64,000 bases of DNA from JANWVO01 sp037446555 (GTDB lineage: Bacteria; Acidobacteriota; Terriglobia; Bryobacterales; Bryobacteraceae): NCBI GenBank assembly GCA_037446555.1, contig JBBIIK010000007.1, positions 32,518 to 96,517 of the forward strand, given 5' to 3'. The notes beneath the pieces were generated by a model that made no database searches, was not told the origin of the DNA, and saw only the letters and a list, made by a program, of their open reading frames with translations. The position numbers and the translations under genes are program-made. Positions within the stretch are counted from its first letter, which is position 1. Every line of letters starts with the position of its first letter. Below are positions 1 through 7,545 of this stretch, piece after piece.

Positions 1-328
1 CGAAGACCAGGCTGACCAGCCGCAACTGACGCAGCGGGTCCAGAGTCACCCTCTGCTGATTCTCCAGCACCGCCTGCGGCCCTTCGATCAGGCGCAGCGA
101 GCGTAACTGCTGCGGCGCTCCGTCCTCGAGAATTTCGATCTCCTCGGGCTTGAGATCCTTGACCAGACGCCCCCGGCGGTCCCGCACGATCAGGTCCACT
201 ACAACCTCATCGACGTCCACCACAATCGCCGGCGGAGGCGCAGGCGCGGGCGCGGGCGCCTGCCCGCTTCCAGGCCCCGGCAGAACCAGCGACACGGCCG
301 CAACAGCCACGGCCAAACCACGTCTCAT
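1..328 (-). CDS. VWFA-related domain protein, N-terminal part (runs off the window)
   Basis: Only the first 109 codons are inside the window; the rest lies to the left. The ATG is followed by a hydrophobic secretion signal (about residues 4-22), then a short Pro-Ala repeat (about 24-33). The next stretch contains VVDLIVRDRRGRLVKDL and ends a segment with EIEILEDGAPQ, the opening strand pattern of the VWFA-related proteins that are very abundant in acidobacteria. These are normally exported proteins with a von Willebrand A domain of unknown role. The C-terminal VWA core and its MIDAS motif are not visible, so the family call rests on the N-terminus alone. It is the last gene of a minus-strand series, 127 nt after the permease. 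Confidence 0.7.
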   Translation of the reverse strand, partial: MRRGLAVAVAAVSLVLPGPGSGQAPAPAPAPPPAIVVDVDEVVVDLIVRDRRGRLVKDLKPEEIEILEDGAPQQLRSLRLIEGPQAVLENQQRVTLDPLRQLRLVSLVF

Positions 329-455
329 GAATGTCCGGGAGTTCACCCCACGCTCCTTTCGGCCGTCCTGCCGGGCGGCCTTGCTTTCACCGCCGGAGAC
401 AACGCCCGAAGGAATCAATTGTTCTCCGGCACCGCCGGCGGATCTCCATCCAACT

Positions 456-1466
456 CTAGCGGCCGCCACCCGGCGGCGCAATCCCCGCCCCCGGCGCGCC
501 TACAGCAGCACGTTGAACAAGATACCCCACGGCGATGATGCCCGCCGTCATCAGCGCAATGAACACTGCCAGCAACTGAGGCCGCAGCACGTTCCTCAGG
601 ATGATCATCTCCGGCGCCGACAGCGCCGTAACAGCCATCGTGAACGCCAATATCGTGCCCAGCGGCATCCCCTTGCCGGCCAGCGCCTCCGTGATCGGCA
701 ACACCCCGGCTACGTTGGCGTACAGCGGCACGCCCAGCAGCACCGCTACCGGAACAGCGAACGGATTGCCCGGCCCCGCCCACTTCATCACCAGATCGCC
801 CGGCACATAGCCGTGAATGAACGCACCGGCGGCGATCCCGCCCACGATGTAAGGCCACACCTTGCCCAGGATTTCGCGCATCGACCGCCAGCCCTCCGCC
901 GCCCTGGCGCGCAACGGCATGACAGTCACCTCGCCGGCGCCCGCAGGCACCTCCCACACGAAGGGCTCGGCCCATTTCTCCAGCTTCAGAAGGCCGATCA
1001 CGATCCCCCCGGCGATGGCCAGCGCCACCCCGAAGCCGATGTAGGCGAGCGCGATCCGCCACCCGAACAGCCCCCACAGCAGCGCCACCGCCACTTCGTT
1101 CACCATCGGCGCCGCAATCAGGTAGGAGAAGGTCACGCCCAGCGGCACGCCGCCTTTCAGGAACCCGATGAACAGCGGCACCGCCGAGCAACTGCAAAAC
1201 GGCGTGAAGATGCCGGTCACCGCCGCCGCCACGTTGCCGAAAAACAGCCGCTTGCCCCCGAGAATGCGCCGCACCGCCTCCGGTTGCAGCCACGTTTGCA
1301 ACGTGCCGGCGGCGAAGCTCACCAGCGCCAGCAGCGTGATCACCTTCGGCACGTCGTAGAGAAAGAACTCCACGCTCGATCCCAGCCTGGAAGCCGGATC
1401 GAGGCCGACGACCCGCTCCGTCGCCCAGCGGGCGAACCATTCGTAAGGGGCGAAAAGGCTGGGCAT
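456..1466 (-). CDS. Predicted permease, ArsP/DUF318 type
   Basis: A 336-residue integral membrane protein with about eight hydrophobic segments. The diagnostic feature is TPFCSCSAVPLFIGFLKGG, with cysteines at 91 and 93, the hallmark of the DUF318 / ArsP permease family. Characterised ArsP members export trivalent organoarsenicals; others sit in heavy-metal or general redox clusters. It is preceded by arsR and a small CxxC protein with 9 nt spacing, a common three-gene arrangement that supports a metalloid or thiol-linked efflux role. The substrate cannot be told from sequence. Presumably controlled by the ArsR protein encoded two genes upstream. Confidence 0.85.
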   Translation of the reverse strand: MPSLFAPYEWFARWATERVVGLDPASRLGSSVEFFLYDVPKVITLLALVSFAAGTLQTWLQPEAVRRILGGKRLFFGNVAAAVTGIFTPFCSCSAVPLFIGFLKGGVPLGVTFSYLIAAPMVNEVAVALLWGLFGWRIALAYIGFGVALAIAGGIVIGLLKLEKWAEPFVWEVPAGAGEVTVMPLRARAAEGWRSMREILGKVWPYIVGGIAAGAFIHGYVPGDLVMKWAGPGNPFAVPVAVLLGVPLYANVAGVLPITEALAGKGMPLGTILAFTMAVTALSAPEMIILRNVLRPQLLAVFIALMTAGIIAVGYLVQRAAVGAPGAGIAPPGGGR

Positions 1467-1475
1467 CCGGCACGC

Positions 1476-1712
1476 TCAACTTTCCTGAAGAAGCGGCTTG
1501 ATCTCCTCGGGCGAGCCCACGCGCCCTACCAGCTTGAACTTGCCGTTCACCGCCAGCGCCGGCGACACCAGCGCTCCCATCCGTGCGATTTCCTTGAAGT
1601 CGGTGATCTTCTCGATCTCATACGCCAGCCCGAGAGAGCGCGCGGCGGCCTCCGCGCTCTCCTTCAACTGGTTGCACTTGGCGCAGCCGGACCCGAGAAT
1701 CTGAATTTTCAC
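1476..1712 (-). CDS. Small thioredoxin-fold protein with GSGCAKC motif
   Basis: A 78-residue protein of the redox-active disulfide protein 2 type. The redox pair is C10-A-K-C13 right after the first beta strand, and the rest fits a glutaredoxin-like fold (SPALAVNGKFKLVGRVGSPEE corresponds to the cis-Pro strand and following turn). I chose the GTG at 1712 because it overlaps the arsR stop as GTGA, the usual translational coupling; a longer frame would run far into arsR. Such proteins are regularly found beside DUF318 permeases and ArsR regulators and may hand over electrons or bind the metalloid. That role is inference. Confidence 0.82.
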   Translation of the reverse strand: MKIQILGSGCAKCNQLKESAEAAARSLGLAYEIEKITDFKEIARMGALVSPALAVNGKFKLVGRVGSPEEIKPLLQES

Positions 1713-2020
1713 TTGAAGCGCTCCTTTTGTGGCGACTGAACAGTCTGATCCGCGCACTCCAGCAGGCGCAGCACGCAGCGGTCCTTCAGACGGTAGAAGA
1801 CATTGAGCCCGCGCTTTTCCGCCTCCAGTAGCCCGGCCTTGCGGAGCTGCGCCAGGTGCTTGCTCACCGTGGAAAAATCGCCGCCCGCAAGATCATGCAA
1901 CTCGCAGACGCAGCGCTCTCCGCCCCGGAGCTGCTCGATCAGGAACAGGCGCGCCGGGTGCGCCAGCGCCTTCAGGACCGCGGCCCGCCTCTCCAGGCGG
2001 AACGCCGCTTGCGCGTTCAT
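1709..2020 (-). CDS. ArsR/SmtB family metalloregulator
   Basis: A 103-residue winged-helix repressor. The metal-sensing signature ERCVCELHDL (C37 and C39) on the recognition-side helix matches the ELCVCDL box of arsenite sensors; the DNA-recognition helix is FSTVSKHLAQLRKAGL. The ATG at 2020 is preferred over an upstream TTG because that TTG lies inside the palindromic operator. A -10-like TACGCT ends 8 nt before this ATG and a TTGACG -35 lies 18 nt further up inside the operator, so autorepression is likely. The stop overlaps the GTG of the next gene. The ligand (As(III), Sb(III) or another thiophilic metal) is not determined. Confidence 0.88.
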   Translation of the reverse strand: MNAQAAFRLERRAAVLKALAHPARLFLIEQLRGGERCVCELHDLAGGDFSTVSKHLAQLRKAGLLEAEKRGLNVFYRLKDRCVLRLLECADQTVQSPQKERFK

Positions 2021-2028
2021 CCACTTCC

Positions 2029-2065
2029 AGCGTAGCAACTATTTGAAGGAATCGTCAAATAGTTG
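2029..2065 (-). promoter_or_regulatory. Operator and promoter of the arsR-thioredoxin-permease cluster
   Basis: A perfect inverted repeat, CAACTATTTGA / TCAAATAGTTG (11-nt arms at 2036-2046 and 2055-2065, 8-nt centre). It is AT-rich in a GC-rich background and resembles known ArsR operators. On the minus strand TTGACG (2058-2053) sits within the repeat and TACGCT (2034-2029) lies 18 nt downstream, so repressor binding would block the -35 element. The repeat starts 5 nt after the alcohol dehydrogenase stop codon. Confidence 0.8.
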
Positions 2066-2070
2066 CGCGC

Positions 2071-3234
2071 TCACGCCGCGAGGCTGCGCGAGAGGATCTC
2101 TTCGACGACCGGGGGCGCGACGGCGCCGCGCTCGCCCAGCTTTTCCATGCCGCGCTGCCTGAGGCGCCCGGCGACTTCGCGCGGCGTCTCCGGACGCACA
2201 CCCTCGTACCGAGCCAGCCTCGTGGGAACGCCGAGGGACTCGAAGAACTCCTCGGTGCGGCGGATGGCCGCCTCGATGCGTTCTTCTTCGGAGCCTTCCC
2301 GGATTCCCCACACGCGCTCCCCGTATTGCAGGAGCTTCGCCGCCTTGTCGCGGCGCATCACGCGGTACAGATGCGGCGCCACCACGGCGAGAGTCCGCGC
2401 ATGGTCGATCCCGTACAGAGCCGTGAGCTCGTGGCCGATCATGTGCGTTGCCCAGTCCTGCGGCACGCCGGAGCCGATCAACCCGTTCAGCGCCATGGTC
2501 GCCGTCCACACGAACGTCGCCCGCGCATCATAGTCGGTCGGGTGCTCGAGAGTCTTCGGCCCGATTTCGATGAGAGTCTGCAAGATGGCTTCGGCGAAGC
2601 GGTCGTTCAGCTCGGCATTCGCCGGGAAGGTCAGGTACTGTTCCATTGTGTGGACGTAGGCATCCACGATTCCGTTGGCCACCTGCCGCGGAGGCAGGCT
2701 GAACGTGGTCTCCGGATCGAGCACCGAGAATTTCGGGTACACATGCGCCGAAGAAAACGCCAGCTTCTCGCCCGTCTCTGAACGGCTGATGACAGCGAAC
2801 GGATTGGCTTCCGAGCCCGTCGCCGGCAAGGTCAACACGCTGCCAAGCGGCACGGCGGATTTCACCTCCGCGCCCTTCTGCACGATGTCCCACGGCTCGC
2901 CTTCGGACGGAATCGCCGCGGCAATGAACTTCGTTCCATCGAGCACGGAACCACCCCCGACCGCCAGCAGGAACTCTGCCTTCTCCGCCCTCGCCAGCCG
3001 CGCGGCCTCCATCAGCGTCCGGTACTCCGGGTTCGGCTGGATGCCGCCGAATTCGATCACCGTGCATGCGGCGAGCGCGCTTTTCACCTGGTCGTAGACG
3101 CCATTGGCGCGAATCGAACCGCCGCCATAGGTCATCAGCACCTTCGTGCCCGCGGGGATCTCGCGGGCGATGCCCGCGATCTGCCCTTTTCCAAACAGGA
3201 TCTTCGTGGGGTTTGAGTATTCGAAGTTCAGCAT
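2071..3234 (-). CDS. NADP-dependent iron-containing alcohol dehydrogenase, YqhD-like
   Basis: A 387-residue group III alcohol dehydrogenase, the same length as E. coli YqhD and alignable over its whole length from memory: TKILFGKGQIAG near the N-terminus, the GGGSVLDGTKFIAAA nucleotide-binding motif, LTLPATGSEAN, then metal-ligand segments NGIVDAYVHTMEQY and ATHMIGHELTALYGIDHAR, which supply one Asp and three His. YqhD enzymes reduce short-chain and lipid-peroxidation aldehydes with NADPH. The start is preceded by GAGGG about 9 nt upstream. Placement next to a metalloid/thiol cluster is compatible with a stress role, but the arsR promoter lies downstream of it, so it is not part of that transcript. 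Confidence 0.92.
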   Translation of the reverse strand: MLNFEYSNPTKILFGKGQIAGIAREIPAGTKVLMTYGGGSIRANGVYDQVKSALAACTVIEFGGIQPNPEYRTLMEAARLARAEKAEFLLAVGGGSVLDGTKFIAAAIPSEGEPWDIVQKGAEVKSAVPLGSVLTLPATGSEANPFAVISRSETGEKLAFSSAHVYPKFSVLDPETTFSLPPRQVANGIVDAYVHTMEQYLTFPANAELNDRFAEAILQTLIEIGPKTLEHPTDYDARATFVWTATMALNGLIGSGVPQDWATHMIGHELTALYGIDHARTLAVVAPHLYRVMRRDKAAKLLQYGERVWGIREGSEEERIEAAIRRTEEFFESLGVPTRLARYEGVRPETPREVAGRLRQRGMEKLGERGAVAPPVVEEILSRSLAA

Positions 3235-3277
3235 TGCACTTGTCCCTCTGAGGATTTGTAGCCGCGCGCACGGCGCG

Positions 3278-3661
3278 TCACTGTGGCGCGTTTTCGTAGA
3301 GGGCGAAGGCCGCCCCTGCCGGATCCCGCAGCACGCAGAAGCGCCCGGAACCCGCCTGGCGCGGGCCCTCGATCACCTGCCCGCCCAGCTCCACGCACCG
3401 CGCGAGACGCGCATCCAGATCTTCCACGACGATGTAGATCAGCCATGCCGGCGGCAGCCCGGCGTTGGCGCCGCGCGCGTGGCAGACGCCTCCCACCGGC
3501 GCTCCGCCCGGACTCAGCATGACGTAGTCGGAATACCCTTCCATCGGGTGCTCCTGCGACGTCCATCCCGCCACCGCCTCGTAGAACTCCCGCACGCGGG
3601 AGGCGTCCTCGACGGTCAGGTCCATCCATCCGATGGTTCCGGGCTGCGGCAACTGGCTCAT
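3278..3661 (-). CDS. VOC (glyoxalase/bleomycin-resistance fold) family protein
   Basis: A 127-residue single-chain VOC protein with two beta-alpha-beta-beta-beta modules: WMDLTVEDASRVREFYEAV opens the first, and YIVVEDLDARLARCVELGG the second, ending in LRDPAGAAFALYE. This family includes glyoxalases, dioxygenases and drug-binding proteins; the sequence does not point to one reaction. It starts 3 nt after the guaB stop codon and is certainly cotranscribed with it, though no functional link is evident. Confidence 0.85.
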   Translation of the reverse strand: MSQLPQPGTIGWMDLTVEDASRVREFYEAVAGWTSQEHPMEGYSDYVMLSPGGAPVGGVCHARGANAGLPPAWLIYIVVEDLDARLARCVELGGQVIEGPRQAGSGRFCVLRDPAGAAFALYENAPQ

Positions 3662-3664
3662 TCG

Positions 3665-5122
3665 TCAAGGCTCCAGCCGGTAGTTCGGCGCTTCCTTCAT
3701 GATGATCACGTCGTGGACGTGGCTTTCTTTCAGCCCGGCGATCGTGACCCGCAGGAACTGCGCCCTCTCCTGAAGCTCGGGGATCGTCGAGCAGCCGCAG
3801 TAGCCCATGCCGGAGCGCAGTCCGCCCACGAGCTGGAACACCAGCTCGGCCAGCGGCCCTTTGCTCGGCACGCGTCCTTCGATGCCTTCCGGCACCAGCT
3901 TGATCCCGCCCTCTTGCGCGTAGCGGTCGCTCGAACCCTGGCTCATCGCGCCCAGAGAGCCCATGCCACGGTAGGCCTTGAACGTCCGCCCCTGATACAG
4001 AATCAGCTCGCCCGGGCTTTCATCCGTGCCCGCGAACAGGCTGCCGATCATCACCGAATCGGCGCCCGCGGCGATGGCCTTGGTGATGTCGCCCGAGAAC
4101 TTGATCCCTCCATCGGCGATCAGCGGAACGCCCGTGCCGCGGCACGCGCGCGCACACTCGGTGATGGCGGTGATCTGCGGCACGCCTGCCCCGGTCACCA
4201 CGCGCGTCGTGCAGATGCTGCCCGGCCCGATGCCCACCTTGATCCCGTCTACCCCCAGCGCGATCAGGTCCCGCGCGCCCTCGTAGGTTGCCACGTTGCC
4301 CGCCACCAGATCCACCTCCGGCAGCGCCCGCTTGATGGCCACCACGGCTTGCAGGACGCGCTCGCTGTGGCCGTGCGCAGTGTCGATCACCAGCACGTCC
4401 ACCTTCTTCTTCACCAGCTCCTGCGCGCGCTCCAGAAAGTCGCCTGTGGCGCCGATGGCGGCGCCCACGCGCAGCCGCCCTTGCGCATCCTTGGCCGCGT
4501 TCGGGTACTTGCGCTTCTTCTGGATGTCCTTGACCGTGATCAGCCCTTTGAGCACGAACTGCTCGTCTACCACGAGCAGCTTCTCCACGCGGTGCTTGTG
4601 GAGCTCTTCCACCGCCTGCTCCAGCGTCGTGCCCACCGGCACGGTGTAGAGCGGCTCCTTGGTCATCACATTGCGGATCGGCTGATCGTAGTTGGTCTCG
4701 AACCGCAGGTCGCGGTTGGTCAGAATGCCGACCAGCCGCCCCTCCTTCACCACCGGCAGCCCGGAGATCCGGTAGCGGCTCATGATCTCCAGCGCCTCGA
4801 AGATCTTCTGGTCCGGATCCACCGTCACGGGATCGACGATCATGCCGCTTTCTGAGCGCTTCACGCGGTCCACTTCCTCCGCCTGCCGCTCGATCGGCAT
4901 GTTCTTGTGGATGATGCCGATGCCGCCCTGCCGCGCCAGCTCGATGGCAAGATGGCTTTCCGTCACCGTGTCCATGGCCGCGCTGAGGATGGGAATGTTC
5001 AGGGCGACGTTCCGCGTCACCATGGTGCGCGTGTCCACCTCCGGCGGCAGCACGCCGCTGCGCGCCGGCTTCAACAGCACGTCGTCAAAGGTCAGCCCTT
5101 CTTCGAGATGATCGGGAAGCAT
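3665..5122 (-). CDS. guaB: Inosine-5'-monophosphate dehydrogenase
   Basis: A 485-residue full-length IMP dehydrogenase, which oxidises IMP to XMP with NAD in guanine nucleotide synthesis. The N-terminal barrel begins LTFDDVLLKPARSGVLP; two CBS domains fill about residues 95-205; the catalytic loop GPGSICTTRVVTGAGVPQ contains the nucleophilic Cys; the flap carries YRGMGSLGAMSQGSSDRY with the conserved Arg-Tyr pair. No gaps or altered key residues were seen. It lies 9 nt downstream of the CocE-type hydrolase gene and immediately before the VOC gene, so it is probably expressed from an upstream promoter such as the one before yggS. Confidence 0.97.
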   Translation of the reverse strand: MLPDHLEEGLTFDDVLLKPARSGVLPPEVDTRTMVTRNVALNIPILSAAMDTVTESHLAIELARQGGIGIIHKNMPIERQAEEVDRVKRSESGMIVDPVTVDPDQKIFEALEIMSRYRISGLPVVKEGRLVGILTNRDLRFETNYDQPIRNVMTKEPLYTVPVGTTLEQAVEELHKHRVEKLLVVDEQFVLKGLITVKDIQKKRKYPNAAKDAQGRLRVGAAIGATGDFLERAQELVKKKVDVLVIDTAHGHSERVLQAVVAIKRALPEVDLVAGNVATYEGARDLIALGVDGIKVGIGPGSICTTRVVTGAGVPQITAITECARACRGTGVPLIADGGIKFSGDITKAIAAGADSVMIGSLFAGTDESPGELILYQGRTFKAYRGMGSLGAMSQGSSDRYAQEGGIKLVPEGIEGRVPSKGPLAELVFQLVGGLRSGMGYCGCSTIPELQERAQFLRVTIAGLKESHVHDVIIMKEAPNYRLEP

Positions 5123-5131
5123 CGTAATTCC

Positions 5132-6847
5132 TTATGGTATCAGACGCCCGGAAAGCGCCCTTCCGGCGCGCTTCCGCGCGTTCAGCACCAGCCTCGAAAG
5201 CCGCTGCGGGCCGTGAAACACGGCCTGCCGCGCCACCCGCATCTGCGTCTCGGACGCTTGCAGGCGGCCGGTGTTCAGGTTACGGTCGAACTTCGGGAAG
5301 TTGCTGCTGGAGACTTCCAGCCGCACGGCGTGGCCGGACTCGAAGAGCCATGCCGTCGCTCCGGCGCCGATCTCCACCTCCACCACCGTTCCCGGCCGGT
5401 ACATCACCGCGCGCTCCACTCCTTCGCGATAGCGCAGGCGGGTGAGCCCGTCGCAGACGATTCGCGCCGTCCCGTCCGGCGCCACGTCCACGAGCTTGGC
5501 CGTGAAATCCGTGTCCGGCGCACTGGAAGACACATACAGCACGGCCCGCACGCCGCCCGCCACCTCCAGCGGCTCCCGAAGCGGCCGCGAGGAGTAGACC
5601 AGCACGTCGCGGCGGCCTTCCACCGCGCGCTGGTCCAGCGGGCCCCACGGTAGCACCTTCAGGTTGCAGCACGTGTTGCCTCCGACGGTGGGCACCGCCT
5701 TGCGCGGATTGTACTCGTAGCGGTCGGCGGACTCTTCCTCCGGAGGCTCCGGCATCAGCCGTCCGTCTCCGCCCAGCGAGTTCGCCTGCCCGCCCGAATC
5801 GAGGAAGAATTCGAACGGTTCGAAGTCCTCTGGCGGCCACACCGGGCTTTCCCGCCACTCGTTGGCCCCCATGACGAAGTACAGAACGCCCGAGGGCGCG
5901 GGCGGCGTGGTCTGCCGCAGCCACGCGTCGAACCAGTCCGCTTCCAGCCGGCGCAGCGGCAGTTCGGCCTCGGGACCGAAATCCATCCCCGGCATTCGCG
6001 GGCTCATATTGTGCCCCCAGGGCCCGACAATCAGCCGCGCCGGATGGCCGCGCAAGCGCAGCGCCTGCCACATGGCGATATCGCTCTGCACGAAAGGATC
6101 AAACCATCCGCCCTCGATCAGCGCCGCCGCTTTCACTGCGCCCACGCGCTGCAGAGTACTCAAAGCCTGCCAGTAGCCGTCGTAGGACGGATGTGCCATC
6201 GCTTCCTGATAGAAATCCAGCGTGCGCCCGGTGGCGAACCGGTCCGCCTTTCCCAGCGGCAGAAACGTTACCATCTTCTGGAAGTCGACTACGGGCCGGC
6301 TGGCCGGTTTGAAGTTCTCCGCAATCCAGCGCAACCGGTGCGCCAGCCGGAAGGCGCCGCCGCGGCTGTAATAGCGGTCGTGATACTCGTCACCGCCCGA
6401 GACCGCCGGCGCGATCGCCTTCAGCGCCGGGTGCCCACACAGCGCCGCCCGCCATTGCACGATCCCCGTATAGGAACCGCCGAACATGGCCACCTTCCCG
6501 TCGGACCAGGTCTGCCGCGCAATCCAACCCACTGTGTCCGCGCCGTCCCGCTCCTCCTGCACGAACTGCCGGAACTCGCCCTCGCTGTCATAACGCCCGC
6601 GCACGTCCTGCGTCACCACGGCGTAGCCGCGATCCAGAAACACGCGCATCGAGGGCGTGATCACGGAGCTTTTCCGGTACGGCGTGCGGTGCAGCACGAC
6701 CGGAAACCTGCCCTTCAGCGCCGGCCGGAAAATGTTCGCGCACAGCCGCACGCCGTCGCGCATTGGCACGCGCACGTGCAGCTGCACCACCGGCTGCGCC
6801 GCCGCGGCCGTGGCCAGTGCCAGAAGCAACAGAATGCGGCGCCGCAT
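5132..6847 (-). CDS. Secreted CocE/NonD family hydrolase (X-Pro dipeptidyl-peptidase-like)
   Basis: A 571-residue alpha/beta hydrolase with a cleavable signal peptide (RRRILLLLALATAAAAQ). The N-terminal part has the family opening VPMRDGVRLCANIFRP, followed by HRTPYRK and the nucleophile elbow FGGSYTG (catalytic Ser). The C-terminal jelly-roll domain typical of CocE and X-Pro dipeptidyl peptidases begins around the PRKAVPTVGG region and contains the DTDFTAKLVDV motif. Family members hydrolyse esters or N-terminal X-Pro dipeptides; the substrate here is unknown. Acidobacteria often carry several exported copies. It starts 3 nt after the yggS stop. Confidence 0.9.
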   Translation of the reverse strand: MRRRILLLLALATAAAAQPVVQLHVRVPMRDGVRLCANIFRPALKGRFPVVLHRTPYRKSSVITPSMRVFLDRGYAVVTQDVRGRYDSEGEFRQFVQEERDGADTVGWIARQTWSDGKVAMFGGSYTGIVQWRAALCGHPALKAIAPAVSGGDEYHDRYYSRGGAFRLAHRLRWIAENFKPASRPVVDFQKMVTFLPLGKADRFATGRTLDFYQEAMAHPSYDGYWQALSTLQRVGAVKAAALIEGGWFDPFVQSDIAMWQALRLRGHPARLIVGPWGHNMSPRMPGMDFGPEAELPLRRLEADWFDAWLRQTTPPAPSGVLYFVMGANEWRESPVWPPEDFEPFEFFLDSGGQANSLGGDGRLMPEPPEEESADRYEYNPRKAVPTVGGNTCCNLKVLPWGPLDQRAVEGRRDVLVYSSRPLREPLEVAGGVRAVLYVSSSAPDTDFTAKLVDVAPDGTARIVCDGLTRLRYREGVERAVMYRPGTVVEVEIGAGATAWLFESGHAVRLEVSSSNFPKFDRNLNTGRLQASETQMRVARQAVFHGPQRLSRLVLNARKRAGRALSGRLIP

Positions 6848-6850
6848 GCT

Positions 6851-7522
6851 TCAGCCCCTGCGAGTCCGTTTGCCGAACAGCGCCGTTCCCACCCGCACCA
6901 CCGTCGCGCCCTCCTCCACCGCCACCTCCAGATCGTGCGACATCCCCATCGACAGACCGGCCAGCCCGTGCGCCCGCGCCAGCTCGCGAAGCCTGCGGAA
7001 ATAGGGCCGGCTCTGCTCGGCGTCCTCCGACCACGGGGGCATCGTCATCAGCCCCGCCAGCCGCAGATTTGGGCACGCCCGGATCGCCTCCACCAGAGCC
7101 GGCAGCTCCTCCACAGCGCAGCCTGCCTTCGCCTCCTCCGGCGAGAGCTTCACCTCGATCATCACCTCCAGCGCGCGCCCCGCGGCGTCCAGCCGCCGCG
7201 CCAGCTTCCCCGTATCCACCGTCTGCACCACGTCGAACAGCTCCGCCGCGCGCCGGCTCTTGTTCGACTGCAAGTGCCCGATCAGATGAAACCGCGCCCC
7301 TTCGAGCTGCCGCGCTTGCGGCGCCTTCTGCTCAAACTCCTGCACGTAGTTCTCGCCAAACTCCCGCAGCCCCGCCGCATGTGCTTCCAGGATCACCTCG
7401 GCCGGGAACGTCTTGGTGACCGCCAGCAGAGTGATCTCCTCGCGCCTTCTCCCGCTGCGGGCGCATGCCGCATGAATGCGCTCTTCCACCGCCGCCAACC
7501 GTTCGGAAAGACCCGGGCCCAC
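6851..7522 (-). CDS. YggS/PLPBP family pyridoxal-5'-phosphate-binding protein
   Basis: A 223-residue alanine-racemase-fold barrel. LLAVTKTFP contains the PLP Lys, GENYVQEFEQK is the classic second motif, and GLSMGMSHDLEVAVEEGATVVRVGTALFG closes the phosphate-binding site. Family members are not enzymes but control PLP homeostasis. The GTG start is chosen because homologues begin at this distance before the ERLAAVEERI helix and no ATG lies nearby. A perfect TATAAT ends 8 nt before the GTG, leaving no room for a ribosome-binding site, so the message may be leaderless. The promoter region is shared with the divergent gene. Confidence 0.93.
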   Translation of the reverse strand: MGPGLSERLAAVEERIHAACARSGRRREEITLLAVTKTFPAEVILEAHAAGLREFGENYVQEFEQKAPQARQLEGARFHLIGHLQSNKSRRAAELFDVVQTVDTGKLARRLDAAGRALEVMIEVKLSPEEAKAGCAVEELPALVEAIRACPNLRLAGLMTMPPWSEDAEQSRPYFRRLRELARAHGLAGLSMGMSHDLEVAVEEGATVVRVGTALFGKRTRRG

Positions 7523-7530
7523 TGCCTGAC

Positions 7531-7538
7531 ATTATAAT
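7531..7538. promoter_or_regulatory. Symmetric -10 element shared by two divergent genes
   Basis: ATTATAAT is its own reverse complement, so TATAAT can be read on both strands. On the minus strand it ends 8 nt before the yggS GTG; on the plus strand it ends 7 nt before a GTG at 7546, in frame with the divergent gene. No consensus -35 was found for either direction. Confidence 0.55.
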
Positions 7539-7545
7539 GAGGGCG

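Noticed and set aside
240..265. Tandem GCGGGC-like repeat in the left edge gene
   Set aside because: It encodes a short Ala-Pro linker after a signal peptide, common in exported proteins, and needs no special explanation.
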